A stretch of DNA of 60,133 nucleotides. Origin: Woeseiaceae bacterium (lineage in GTDB: Bacteria > Pseudomonadota > Gammaproteobacteria > Steroidobacterales > Woeseiaceae). Of the stretch, positions 18,879-27,196 are shown one piece after another (positions within the stretch are counted from its first letter, which is position 1; every line of letters begins with the position of its first letter). Position numbers and translations under genes: made by a program. The notes under the pieces are model-generated. The model did no database searches. It saw only the letters and a list, made by a program, of their open reading frames with translations, and was not told the DNA's origin. The DNA lies in NCBI GenBank assembly GCA_030066625.1, contig JASJBG010000006.1, positions 1 through 60,133 of the forward strand, given 5' to 3'.

Positions 18879-19717
18879 TGTTCACCCCCATGGACCCGGT
18901 ACGCCCTCGGCGTCTGTCCATGGAGCTTTTTGAACGCTTTGACGAAGGATAGTTCGGACTGGTAGCCGACGCGCTCGCCGATATCGCCAACGCGCAGCTG
19001 GCTGGTCGTCAGCAGCTCGCGGGCGTTGCGCATGCGCAGACGCGTCAGGTAGTCGAAGAAGCTCATGTCGAGCGTGTCCTTGAACTTCTTCGCGAACCCG
19101 GAGCGCGACATGTTCGCGAGTTCGGCGGCGCTGTCCAGCGTCCAGTCGCCGCCCGGGTTGACGTGAATAGCCGTCAACGCCTTGTGCAGCCGCTTGTCCG
19201 TGAGTGCCGCGATGATGCCGGCCTGGTCCGAACGGCCGAAATCGGCACGCAGCAATTGTACGAGCAGCACCTCGGTCAGCTTGTTGACGGTCAGCTCGCT
19301 GCCGGGTGCGCCGGACATGTATTCGGCGCTCAGGTGGTCGAGCGTCCGCGTTAGCCAGGGCCAGGCGTCGAGCTCATCGGCCGTCAGCAGCACGAAGCGC
19401 GGCAGCGCACGAATCAGCACGTCGTCGTCATCCATGTCGAAACTGCAGTAGCCGCACAGGAGCAGCGTACGCGGCTCTGCGGGGTCGTTGCTGTACATCG
19501 TGTGGTCGACGCCCGGTGCCATGAAGACGAAGTCACCCGGCGCGAGGTGGTGGGTCTGGCCTTCCACCTCGATCGTGCAGCCGCCGCGCCGCACGAGGTG
19601 GAACATCGCCCGGGGCTCCCCCGAGTAGTCGAGATTCCACGGCGGGTCGAGGAAGTCGCAGAAATAGACGCTGCCGGCGGTGCGCAGGCCCTGCAGGATG
19701 TCGGTGAGCACTTCCAT
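18875..19717 (-). CDS. AraC family transcriptional regulator
   Basis: A 280-aa regulator. The N-terminal half is a cupin-like sensing domain (MFHLVRRGGCTIEVEGQTHH, GDFVFMAPGVDHTMY). The C-terminal 100 residues hold the two AraC helix-turn-helices: LDSAAELANMSRSGFAKKFK and VGDIGERVGYQSELSFVKAF, then a typical GQTPRAYR end. The cupin resembles the AraC_6-type binding domain, but the inducer is unknown. It probably regulates itself with the coupled DUF1579-like gene, and perhaps the divergent glutaredoxin. The 118-base gap upstream contains the perfect palindrome TTGATATCAA at 19745-19754, a possible operator. Confidence 0.9.
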   Translation of the reverse strand: MEVLTDILQGLRTAGSVYFCDFLDPPWNLDYSGEPRAMFHLVRRGGCTIEVEGQTHHLAPGDFVFMAPGVDHTMYSNDPAEPRTLLLCGYCSFDMDDDDVLIRALPRFVLLTADELDAWPWLTRTLDHLSAEYMSGAPGSELTVNKLTEVLLVQLLRADFGRSDQAGIIAALTDKRLHKALTAIHVNPGGDWTLDSAAELANMSRSGFAKKFKDTLDMSFFDYLTRLRMRNARELLTTSQLRVGDIGERVGYQSELSFVKAFKKLHGQTPRAYRVHGGEQ

Positions 19718-19835
19718 TCCAGATGATCCCCTTCGAATGGACGATTGATATCAAAAAAAGATTATTCCAGCCATAGATAAGTCTGTCAATTGCCACCAAA
19801 ATGCGCTCTACGTACTCAAGTTCAGGAGCGGAACG
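19718..19835. promoter_or_regulatory. Divergent AraC / glutaredoxin promoter region
   Basis: A 118-base AT-rich gap between the divergently read regulator and glutaredoxin genes. It contains the perfect palindrome TTGATATCAA (19745-19754) next to an A7 run. Both promoters must lie here, but I cannot name -35/-10 boxes with confidence. AGGAG sits about six bases before the glutaredoxin ATG. Confidence 0.45.
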
Positions 19836-20111
19836 ATGCCGGTGACAGAAATCTACTTCAAGGACTGGTGCCCCTATAGCCAGCGTGCGCTGCAGCTGCT
19901 CGACGCCAAGGGCGTGGACTACACGGCCATCGACGTGACCAACGACGGCGACAAAGAGCTGGAGATGCGGGCACGTGCCGGCCGGACGTCGGTACCGCAG
20001 ATCTTCGTCGACGATCGCCATCTCGGCGGCTTCGACGACATCAACGCACTCGACCGGGCGGGAGAGCTCGACCCCATCCTGGCAGGCGCAGCAAACGAGG
20101 AAGCGGCCTGA
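19836..20111 (+). CDS. grxC: Glutaredoxin, GrxC-like with CPYS site
   Basis: A 91-aa glutaredoxin. The active site is WCPYS (Cys12, Ser15), followed by the TSVPQIFVDD substrate-binding loop and GGFDDI, all in standard positions. Grx3-type proteins normally have CPYC; with only the first cysteine this one should work by the monothiol mechanism on glutathione-mixed disulfides, or bind an iron-sulfur cluster. It is cytoplasmic (no signal). It is divergent from the AraC gene and followed closely by a 49-aa ORF and an intrinsic terminator. Confidence 0.92.
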   Translation: MPVTEIYFKDWCPYSQRALQLLDAKGVDYTAIDVTNDGDKELEMRARAGRTSVPQIFVDDRHLGGFDDINALDRAGELDPILAGAANEEAA

Positions 20112-20137
20112 GCGATCAGGCCGCCGAGGGCAAACCG

Positions 20138-20287
20138 ATGTTCAACCTGCGCAACACGAAGTACTCGATCATCCCGATGATGCTGATCCTGATGTTCGGT
20201 ACGCGAGTGACCCTGGCTGCAGAGCCGGGAACTGTTCCGGAAGACGCAGCAGCGACCGCCATGTTCCTGGCTGCGCTACCTGAATAA
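20138..20287 (+). CDS. Small secreted or membrane peptide ORF, 49 aa
   Basis: A 49-codon ORF starting MFNLRNTKYSIIPMMLILMF and ending at a TAA. GAGGG sits seven bases before the ATG, a good ribosome binding site. Residues about 9-28 are hydrophobic and end at VTLAAEP, which could be a signal-peptide cleavage site leaving a mature peptide of about 20 residues, or a membrane anchor. It lies 26 bases after the glutaredoxin stop and about 50 bases before an intrinsic terminator, so it fits in the same transcript. I do not recognise a family. Confidence 0.5.
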   Translation: MFNLRNTKYSIIPMMLILMFGTRVTLAAEPGTVPEDAAATAMFLAALPE

Positions 20288-20336
20288 TGAAGACCCCCAA
20301 GTAGGCACGCACCCCCTCCCTGGCTTGCCTACCCTC

Positions 20337-20366
20337 GCCCGGACCGTTGGTCCGGGCGTCTTTTAT
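20337..20366 (+). terminator. Intrinsic terminator after glutaredoxin unit
   Basis: A perfect 9-bp GC-rich stem, GCCCGGACC / GGTCCGGGC, with a GTT loop (20337-20357), followed by GTCTTTTATT. It ends the rightward glutaredoxin and small-ORF transcript and overlaps the last codon of the convergent protease gene. There is no T tract on the other strand, so it should not act leftward. Confidence 0.85.
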
Positions 20367-21442
20367 TCGTCGCCCTGGCGATAGAAGCCGTAAAACTCGA
20401 TATCGACGATCTCGCCGCCGCGTAGCACACGCAGCTTCAGCATCTCCCGGTCGGCCATATCCTCGATCGCGTGCGTGATCTGCTCCAGGTTGCGGTTCGA
20501 GTAGGCCATGTCACCGATGCTCAGGATCATATCGCCTCCAATCAGCACCGTCTGACCGGCGATCATGACGGGAATTCGGCTGGGGCGAAGGCCCATCTTC
20601 TGACCCGGCGAGCCAAGGGCGACGTTTTGCACGAGCAGCGCCTCGGCCTGCGGCACGTTGAGCGCCTTCGCTACCGGGCCGTGGATCGGAACGGCCGTGA
20701 TACCGCTCCAGAACGAACGCCGCTCAAGCATCTTCGCGCGAACCGTGTTAGCCGTAACGACGAAGCCGAGGCCCTCGAATCCGCCGGACTGCGACAGGAT
20801 GTAGCTGACGATGCCGATGACGTTGCCCTGCATGTCGAACATGGGTCCGCCGGAGTTGCCCTGGTTGATCGCGGCATCGGTCTGGAACAGCTCGGCGTCC
20901 GGCGCGGCCAATCCCAGCGAGCTCGCCTCGCCGCCACCGTGGCGACCCGAGATGTGACCAACGGTCAGCGATCGCTCGAGTCCGTAGGGCGCACCAACCA
21001 CGAATATCTCCTCGCCCACGCGGATGCTGTCCGAGTCACCAAGCGTCGCCGGCACCGCCACCTCGGGCATTGCGTCGACCTTGAGCATCGCCAGGTCCGA
21101 AGTCGGGTCCGACGAGACGATCGCGGCGGTTACCTTGGAGCCGTCCGTGAACTCCACCTCGACGAGGTCGGCCGTCTGCACGACATGCGCGGCCGTGATG
21201 ATATGCCCTTGCATGTCGATGAGTACTCCCGAGCCGAGCCCGGAGAACGCTACCTCGCCTAGCGGCTGGTTCGGCGCTGCCTCACGCTGCACGGTCCTGA
21301 GCACGACGACTGAGCGGCTGACGTCGTCGAACAGGTCGACGAGGCTCCGGTCCTTCGCCTCCGCAGGACTCGCGGCGCAGCCGCTCAAGAAGACCAGTAC
21401 GCTGATGCAGAAGAGCGACACTCGAAAGGTGTTCCGGGGCAT
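20363..21442 (-). CDS. S1C serine protease lipoprotein, HtrA/DegS-like with PDZ
   Basis: A 359-aa trypsin-like protease of the HtrA type. It has a lipobox (VFLSGC, Cys22). Catalytic residues are His86 in TAAHVV, Asp116 in SDLAML and Ser197 in GNSGGPMF, all intact. The C-terminal 110 residues look like one PDZ domain (VQNVALGSPGQKMGL...GGDMILSIGDMAYSN). DegP/DegS-type proteases degrade or sense misfolded envelope proteins; lipid anchoring in the periplasm is less common than the DegS membrane helix. It is convergent with the glutaredoxin unit and divergent from the lipoprotein gene at 21531. Confidence 0.9.
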   Translation of the reverse strand: MPRNTFRVSLFCISVLVFLSGCAASPAEAKDRSLVDLFDDVSRSVVVLRTVQREAAPNQPLGEVAFSGLGSGVLIDMQGHIITAAHVVQTADLVEVEFTDGSKVTAAIVSSDPTSDLAMLKVDAMPEVAVPATLGDSDSIRVGEEIFVVGAPYGLERSLTVGHISGRHGGGEASSLGLAAPDAELFQTDAAINQGNSGGPMFDMQGNVIGIVSYILSQSGGFEGLGFVVTANTVRAKMLERRSFWSGITAVPIHGPVAKALNVPQAEALLVQNVALGSPGQKMGLRPSRIPVMIAGQTVLIGGDMILSIGDMAYSNRNLEQITHAIEDMADREMLKLRVLRGGEIVDIEFYGFYRQGDE

Positions 21443-21530
21443 GTTGCAATCTCCGTCGGTTTGCGCCGGCTGGCGCTGGATTCGTGATGACGTTGCGCGT
21501 GCGGCAGTTTACGCGCATAGTCGGCGGGCA

Positions 21531-22226
21531 ATGCGAAGCTTAGTCGAACTCAACCGCGAGCGGTATCCCGCGAGCATCGCGATGCTCGCACTGTTGCCAC
21601 TGTTAATGCTGTTGGGGGCCTGCGCCCCGCAGCCGACCGGCAACTCAACGGCGGTTGCCGCGGAACTCAACTACGAGGGTCTCGAGACCGTCAGCGTTCG
21701 GCGCTGGGACGTTGGTCAGGTGCGCCCGGGCGCCGACTTCAGCGTTTACTCGGCGGTCATGCTCGACACACCGCGGCTGGCGTTTCGCACCCCGGACCGC
21801 AGCAAGGGCCAGTTCCCGTTGTCGCAGGAGCAAAAGGACGCATTCCGGGATCTCGTCGGCGAGGTTTTCGAGAGCGAGCTTGCGACGATGACGTCGCCAC
21901 GTTTCGTCAGCAAGCCCGGCCCCGACGTGCTCGAACTGAACGTTCGCCTTCGGGACATCACCGCAACCGTGCCGCCGCGGAGCATCAGCCCGGCAGGACG
22001 CGCGGCAATCGCGTTGCAGGCGGTCGGCGAGATCACGATAGTCCTGGAGCTCAGGGACTCCGAATCCGGCGAGATCCTCGCCCGCGTGGTCGACCAGCGC
22101 GCTGTCGAGGGCGTGGCTATCGCCAGGGACGGTGGCCTGGTAACGCGCTGGGACGACGTCGAGCAGCTATGCCGGCGATGGGCGTCGATAACACGCCACG
22201 GCCTGGAGAGCTTGCTAAACCGCTAG
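21531..22226 (+). CDS. DUF3313-like lipoprotein
   Basis: A 231-aa lipoprotein. The signal region MLALLPLLMLLGAC gives a lipobox at Cys31. The mature part, with YSAVMLDTPRLAF..., QKDAFRDLVGEVFESELA, VLELNVRLRDITATVPP and GEITIVLELRDSESGEILARVVDQRAV, fits the DUF3313 family of uncharacterised lipoproteins. The ATG at 21531 is taken as start; another ATG before the hydrophobic stretch is possible. It precedes an RND efflux unit after a gap of about 150 bases, and a second small lipoprotein follows that unit. Confidence 0.75.
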   Translation: MRSLVELNRERYPASIAMLALLPLLMLLGACAPQPTGNSTAVAAELNYEGLETVSVRRWDVGQVRPGADFSVYSAVMLDTPRLAFRTPDRSKGQFPLSQEQKDAFRDLVGEVFESELATMTSPRFVSKPGPDVLELNVRLRDITATVPPRSISPAGRAAIALQAVGEITIVLELRDSESGEILARVVDQRAVEGVAIARDGGLVTRWDDVEQLCRRWASITRHGLESLLNR

Positions 22227-22374
22227 GAAGTGCCAGCGAGCTGCCGGGCATTGGATTAAGGCGGCAGGTTAGTCTTGGGGGGATGCTTCCCGTGCAACCC
22301 GGTGCGCATGAAGATGAGAGATGAGGCGGCGAAGTGTCGCCCGGCGGAACTATAAGAATGATGGGACGTACGCT

Positions 22375-23448
22375 ATGAGAATGACGATTGCGGGTCTCGC
22401 CGCCTGCTTTGCGCTATTGGTTGCCTGCGGGGGCGAGCAGGAGGATCCGGTCCCGGTCGTACGCCCGATCAAGATAATGACTGTTGCAGACGGTGGCGGC
22501 GGGCGTGTCCTGCAATACGCTGGCCGTATCCGCGCTGCGGACACGGCCGAACTCGGCTTCGAAGTCGCCGGCAGGATCATCGAGCTGCGGGTGGTGCGCG
22601 GCCAGCATGTCGAAGCTGGCGACCTCCTGGCTCGTCTGGACCCAGCGGATTTTCAGGCCCAGCTTGACAAGGCGGAAGCAGATTATCGCGCGGCCGAGTC
22701 GACGTTCCGACGCTTCGAGGAACTGGTGGAAACCGGGGCCGTTTCGAGGCAGGACCTCGTTCTCAGGCAGCGAAATTTCGAGGTATCGGAAGCGGCACTT
22801 GCGACCGCCCGCAAGGCACTCGCGGATACTCGGTTGTTAGCACCGTTCGCCGGCAACATCGGCCTCGTCTATGTCGAGAACTTCGTCAACGTGCAGGCAA
22901 AGGAGAACGTCGTACTGCTTCAGGAACTGTCAGCGCTGGAAGTCCTGATTACGGTGCCCGAGCAGGACTGGAGCCGCGCCAACCCGAACATGTCGAACGA
23001 GGAACGCACGGCACGTGTCCGGCCGACCGTTTCACTGGCATCGTTGCCGGGGCGCGAGTTCCCGGCGCGCCTGACAGAGGTGAGCACGGTCGCGGATCCG
23101 GTTACCCGCACCTTCGAGGCGCGCTTGACGTTCGATGCTCCCGATGACGCATCCGTACTCCCCGGAATGACCGCGAACGTCACAATTCGAGTAACCGGCG
23201 AAAACCCGATAGATGCGGGCCGAGCAATAATGGTGCCAGCCTCGGCAGTTATCGGTGACGAGACTGGTAGCGCGCGGGTCTGGAGGGTAGACCCGGAGTC
23301 GATGATCGTGTCGGCTGCGACGGTGACTGTCGGCGATATGTCCGGCGACCAGATACGGGTGATGTCCGGCATCGTGCCCGGTGACCGCATCGCGGTTTCC
23401 GGCGTGCACAACTTGCGCGAGGGTATGCAGGTTCGCGAACTCCAGTAG
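22375..23448 (+). CDS. RND efflux periplasmic adaptor (membrane fusion) lipoprotein
   Basis: A 357-aa membrane fusion protein. It has a lipobox at LLVAC (Cys18), and the barrel-sandwich half-motif GFEVAGRIIELRVVRGQHVEAGDLLARLDPADF. A coiled-coil hairpin follows (about 85-150), then the second lipoyl half (LLAPFAGNIGLVYVENFVNV) and a beta-barrel and membrane-proximal domain. It links an inner-membrane RND pump to an outer-membrane channel. The pump gene follows after nine bases. No TolC-like gene is in the window, so the channel must be encoded elsewhere. Confidence 0.9.
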   Translation: MRMTIAGLAACFALLVACGGEQEDPVPVVRPIKIMTVADGGGGRVLQYAGRIRAADTAELGFEVAGRIIELRVVRGQHVEAGDLLARLDPADFQAQLDKAEADYRAAESTFRRFEELVETGAVSRQDLVLRQRNFEVSEAALATARKALADTRLLAPFAGNIGLVYVENFVNVQAKENVVLLQELSALEVLITVPEQDWSRANPNMSNEERTARVRPTVSLASLPGREFPARLTEVSTVADPVTRTFEARLTFDAPDDASVLPGMTANVTIRVTGENPIDAGRAIMVPASAVIGDETGSARVWRVDPESMIVSAATVTVGDMSGDQIRVMSGIVPGDRIAVSGVHNLREGMQVRELQ

Positions 23449-23457
23449 AGCGGCGCC

Positions 23458-26400
23458 ATGAAAATCACCGAGTTTTGTCTCGAGAATCGTACGACAACGC
23501 TGTTCCTGACCGCCGTTGCCATCATCGGAGGCATGGTTGCCTACCAGAACATGGGGCGGCTCGAGGATCCGGAGTTCACGATCAAGGACGCGCTGATCAT
23601 CACGCCGTATCCGGGCGCCTCGGCCGAGGAGGTCGAGCAGGAGGTCAGCGACGAGATCGAGATCGCCGCCCAGCAGTTGGGCCAGCTCAAGGAAGTCGAG
23701 TCACGATCGGAACGCGGCTTGTCAACCGTAACGGTGACGATGCAGGATCGCTACGACAAGACGACGCTACCGCAGGTGTGGGACGAACTGCGGCGCAAAA
23801 TTAACGACGCGCGAGCCAACCTGCCGCCAGGAGCCGGACCGTCGCTCGTAGTCGACGACTTCGGCGACGTCTACGGTGTGTTCTTCGCCATCTACGGATC
23901 CGAGTACACCTACGACGAACTCTGGGACGTCGCCAAGTTCCTGCGCCGCGAGCTGTTGCTCGTCGATGACGTGGCCAAGATCGATGTATTCGGCGACCGG
24001 CCCGAGGTCGTTTACGTCGAACTGGATCGCGAGCGCCTGTCGCAGTCTGGTCTGTCGCCGGCAATCATCATCAGCGAGCTCCAGAATCGCAACCTGGTCT
24101 CGAACTCCGGGCGCGTCAATGTTGGTGATGAGTTCATCACGATCGATCCGACGGGTCTGGTCGATTCTGTCGAGGATATCGGTGCGATTACCCTGACCGG
24201 CGAGGCCGGCGGCGCACAAATCCGTTTGCGTGATATTGCGACGATTCGCCGGGGGTTCGTCGAGCCGGCCGACCGCCTGCTTCGCTACGACGGTAATCTC
24301 GCCGTCGGCCTTGCGATCTCGACGGCGTCGGGCGGCAACGTCGTGACGATGGGTGAGGCGCTCGAGGCGCGGATGCGCGAGCTGGCCGGCGAGATTCCTC
24401 TCGGCGTCGAGTTCGGTATCGTCTCGTTGCAGTCCGAGAGCGTGACGGTGGCGATCAACAGTTTCCTCATGAGCCTGTTGCAGGCCGTCGGCATCGTCAT
24501 CATCGTGCTGCTGGCCTTCATGGGCGCACAAAGCGGCTTCCTGATCGGCTTCATCCTGTTTCTGACGATCGCCGGCAGCTTCGTCTTCATGTCGAGTGCG
24601 GGAGTCACGCTCGAACGCATCTCGCTCGGTGCGTTGATCATTGCGCTCGGCATGCTGGTCGACAATGCGATCGTTGTCGTGGACGGGATGCTCGTCCGCC
24701 TGCAGAAGGGCATGGAGCGAACAGCGGCCGCGCTGGAGGTGGTCAAGCAGACGGCGTGGCCATTGCTCGGCGCGACGATCATTGCGGTTCTTGCATTCGC
24801 GGCCATCGGTACATCACAGGACAGCACGGGTGAGTACACGCGCTCGCTGTACACCGTCATCCTCATTTCGCTGCTGCTGAGCTGGGTGACGGCGGTCACG
24901 GTAACGCCGCTGCTCGGCGTCATGTTCCTCAAGGTGAAGGAAACAGAAGACGGTACCGACCCGTACGGCAGTGGCTTTTATCGTGCCTTCCGCGGTTTCC
25001 TGCAAGCGTGCATACGCCTTCGCTGGGTGACGATGGCCGTCGTGATCGTCGTCTTCGTCGCGTCGGTGATCGGTTTCGGCCGGCTCGAGCAGAGCTTTTT
25101 CCCGAACTCCACCAGGCCGCAGTTCATGGTCGATTATTGGCTTCCGCAGGGCACGAGCATCGAGCGTACAGCCGCCGACGTCGAAGCGGCTGAGGACTAC
25201 ATCCGGGGCATCGACGGCGTGGCGCACGTGTCGAGCGTGATTGGCGGCGGCGCGCCGCGCTTCCTGCTGACCTATTCACCCGAGAAAGGCAACAGCGCAT
25301 ACGCCCAGCTGCTCGTGGACGTGGCCGATTCGCGCGAGATCGACCGCATCGCCGCGGACATCCAGCAGATGCTGGAAGCACGATTCAGCGACAGCAATCC
25401 GCAGGTTCGCAAGTTCATTCTCGGACCCGGCGAGCCCGGCAAGATCCAGGCGCGTTTCATTGGCGAAGACCTGGACGTACTGCGCGATCTCGCCAGCCAG
25501 GCCGAGGCAATCATGGGCGGGCACCCGAATACCTTCGGCGTTCGCAACGACTGGCGGGAGCGTGTGAAGGTCGTGCAGCCGGTTATCGCGCAGGATGCGG
25601 CGAACCTGAACCAGATCAGCCGCAAGGACATCGCGGGTGCGCTGCTACAGGGGTTCCAGGGCGCAAGAGTCGGTGTCTACCGCGAAGGCGATGAGCTGCT
25701 GCCGATCATCCTGCGTGCACCGGAGTACGAACGGCTCGACGTTGCATCGATACAGAACCTGCAGATCTGGAGTCCCGCGGCGCAGCGCATGATTCCGCTC
25801 CGCCAGGTCGTGCTCGGATTCGAGACTGTTTTCGAAGACGACCTGATACTGCGCCTGAACCGGCAACGGACAATCACCGTGCTTGCCGATCCGCGCGTCG
25901 GCGAGGCCGCACCGCTGCTGGCCGAACTGCGGCCGGCGGTCGAGGCGATTCCGCTGCCGCCCGGATACCGGCTCGAGTGGTGGGGCGAGTACAAGTCCAG
26001 CAACGACGCGCGCGAAGGGTTGTCATCGAAACTGCCGCTGTTCCTGCTGGCGATGGTCGTGTTGACGGTCGCGTTGTTCAATTCACTCAAACAGATGGCG
26101 GTTATCTGGCTCGTCGTACCGCTTGCCGTCATTGGTGTGACTATCGGCCTCGGCGTCACCAACCAGCCGTTCGGCTTCATGGCGACGCTCGGTTTCCTGA
26201 GCCTGTCGGGCATGTTGATCAAGAATGCCATCGTCCTGATCGACGAGATCAACCTGCAGAACGCCGAGGGCAAAGCGCCGATCGATGCAGTGCTGGATTC
26301 GGCGGTAAGTCGCCTGAGGCCTGTCGCCATGGCGGCGGCGACGACGATACTCGGCATGGCACCGTTGTTTCCGGACGCATTCTTCGTTTCAATGGCGGTG

Positions 26401-26493
26401 ACGATCGCGTTCGGCCTGGGCTTTGCAACCATACTGACGATGGTCGTCGTTCCGGTCCTGTATTCCATCTTCTACCGCGTGAAGGTCGCGTAG
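23458..26493 (+). CDS. RND efflux pump, inner-membrane permease (AcrB/TriC-like)
   Basis: A 1011-aa RND transporter with the usual 12-helix layout and two large periplasmic loops. The proton relay region in TM4 reads GMLVDNAIVVVD, so the first aspartate is kept (Asp402) but the second AcrB aspartate is Asn403, as is common in this RND subgroup. The TM10 lysine is present (GMLIKNAIVLID, Lys922). It uses the proton gradient to expel substrates from the periplasm or inner membrane; the substrate is not predictable. It sits between its adaptor gene and a short lipoprotein gene four bases downstream, as part of one operon. Confidence 0.95.
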   Translation: MKITEFCLENRTTTLFLTAVAIIGGMVAYQNMGRLEDPEFTIKDALIITPYPGASAEEVEQEVSDEIEIAAQQLGQLKEVESRSERGLSTVTVTMQDRYDKTTLPQVWDELRRKINDARANLPPGAGPSLVVDDFGDVYGVFFAIYGSEYTYDELWDVAKFLRRELLLVDDVAKIDVFGDRPEVVYVELDRERLSQSGLSPAIIISELQNRNLVSNSGRVNVGDEFITIDPTGLVDSVEDIGAITLTGEAGGAQIRLRDIATIRRGFVEPADRLLRYDGNLAVGLAISTASGGNVVTMGEALEARMRELAGEIPLGVEFGIVSLQSESVTVAINSFLMSLLQAVGIVIIVLLAFMGAQSGFLIGFILFLTIAGSFVFMSSAGVTLERISLGALIIALGMLVDNAIVVVDGMLVRLQKGMERTAAALEVVKQTAWPLLGATIIAVLAFAAIGTSQDSTGEYTRSLYTVILISLLLSWVTAVTVTPLLGVMFLKVKETEDGTDPYGSGFYRAFRGFLQACIRLRWVTMAVVIVVFVASVIGFGRLEQSFFPNSTRPQFMVDYWLPQGTSIERTAADVEAAEDYIRGIDGVAHVSSVIGGGAPRFLLTYSPEKGNSAYAQLLVDVADSREIDRIAADIQQMLEARFSDSNPQVRKFILGPGEPGKIQARFIGEDLDVLRDLASQAEAIMGGHPNTFGVRNDWRERVKVVQPVIAQDAANLNQISRKDIAGALLQGFQGARVGVYREGDELLPIILRAPEYERLDVASIQNLQIWSPAAQRMIPLRQVVLGFETVFEDDLILRLNRQRTITVLADPRVGEAAPLLAELRPAVEAIPLPPGYRLEWWGEYKSSNDAREGLSSKLPLFLLAMVVLTVALFNSLKQMAVIWLVVPLAVIGVTIGLGVTNQPFGFMATLGFLSLSGMLIKNAIVLIDEINLQNAEGKAPIDAVLDSAVSRLRPVAMAAATTILGMAPLFPDAFFVSMAVTIAFGLGFATILTMVVVPVLYSIFYRVKVA

Positions 26494-26497
26494 CCCT

Positions 26498-27136
26498 ATG
26501 TCCAAGACTTCAAGAATCGTATTCCTGGTACTGCTTGCCTCGATACTCGGCGCCTGCGAGTCCTCCGGCCCCCGGCAATCGACGGCGGTTAACCGGGTGC
26601 TCATGGCACCGCAGATATCGACGGCACCGTTTTCGAACGTACTTATCGTCGGCGCTGCGCCGACCCGCGAGACGGCACGCAACATCGAGGAAGGCCTGAC
26701 GCAGGAATTGAGCCGACGCAATGTCGAGTCGCACTCGTTCGTGCGCGAAAGCGACGCGAAGGAGCCCAGCGAGGAGGCCATCATGGCGCTCGTCGACGAC
26801 AAGAACATCGATGCCGTGCTCGTGGTCTCCGCCATGCTGGAGGGCGCGGAACTTACGAGCCGCAGCGAGCAGGGCGACGCGAACGTGCAGTCGCAGGTCA
26901 GGGGCGGTGGCCTGGTCGACTTCTTCCGCTACGACTACAAGGAAGTCACCCGTGCGTCCTACTCGGACTACACGGTCAACGTGGTCCTGGTGTCGGATCT
27001 GTACGAGGTCGCGACCAAGGATCGCGTGTACTCGGTCGAGTCGAGCACGGCACACGGCCAGACGAGCTACGAGATCATCATCGCGGAGGCCCGGGCGATC
27101 GTCGATCGCATGAAGAAGGACCGGCTGCTGCGCTAG
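26498..27136 (+). CDS. Hypothetical lipoprotein downstream of RND pump
   Basis: A 212-aa lipoprotein (SILGAC, Cys20) of no family I can name. The body contains PFSNVLIVGAAPTRETARNIEEGLTQEL, suggesting an alpha/beta domain, and a C-terminal IIIAEARAIVDRMKKD helix. It resembles small lipoproteins annotated as conserved hypotheticals that carry a periplasmic nucleotide-like fold, but that is only an impression. It starts four bases after the RND pump stop, so it should be cotranscribed and may serve the pump or outer-membrane assembly. Confidence 0.72.
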   Translation: MSKTSRIVFLVLLASILGACESSGPRQSTAVNRVLMAPQISTAPFSNVLIVGAAPTRETARNIEEGLTQELSRRNVESHSFVRESDAKEPSEEAIMALVDDKNIDAVLVVSAMLEGAELTSRSEQGDANVQSQVRGGGLVDFFRYDYKEVTRASYSDYTVNVVLVSDLYEVATKDRVYSVESSTAHGQTSYEIIIAEARAIVDRMKKDRLLR

Positions 27137-27144
27137 TCGCGCGC

Positions 27145-27172
27145 AAAAAAAAGGGCGGCATCGCTGCCGCCC
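27145..27172 (-). terminator. Intrinsic terminator for the MacAB-like operon
   Basis: Reading leftward, an 8-bp stem GGGCGGCA / TGCCGCCC with a four-base loop (27153-27172) is followed by eight consecutive Ts (27145-27152). It lies just past the stop of the ABC permease gene at 27197. Its orientation is right for ending the leftward adaptor-ATPase-permease transcript. The rightward strand lacks a T tract directly after the stem. Confidence 0.85.
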
Positions 27173-27196
27173 TCAGTCTTCGAGAGTGGGGACTCT

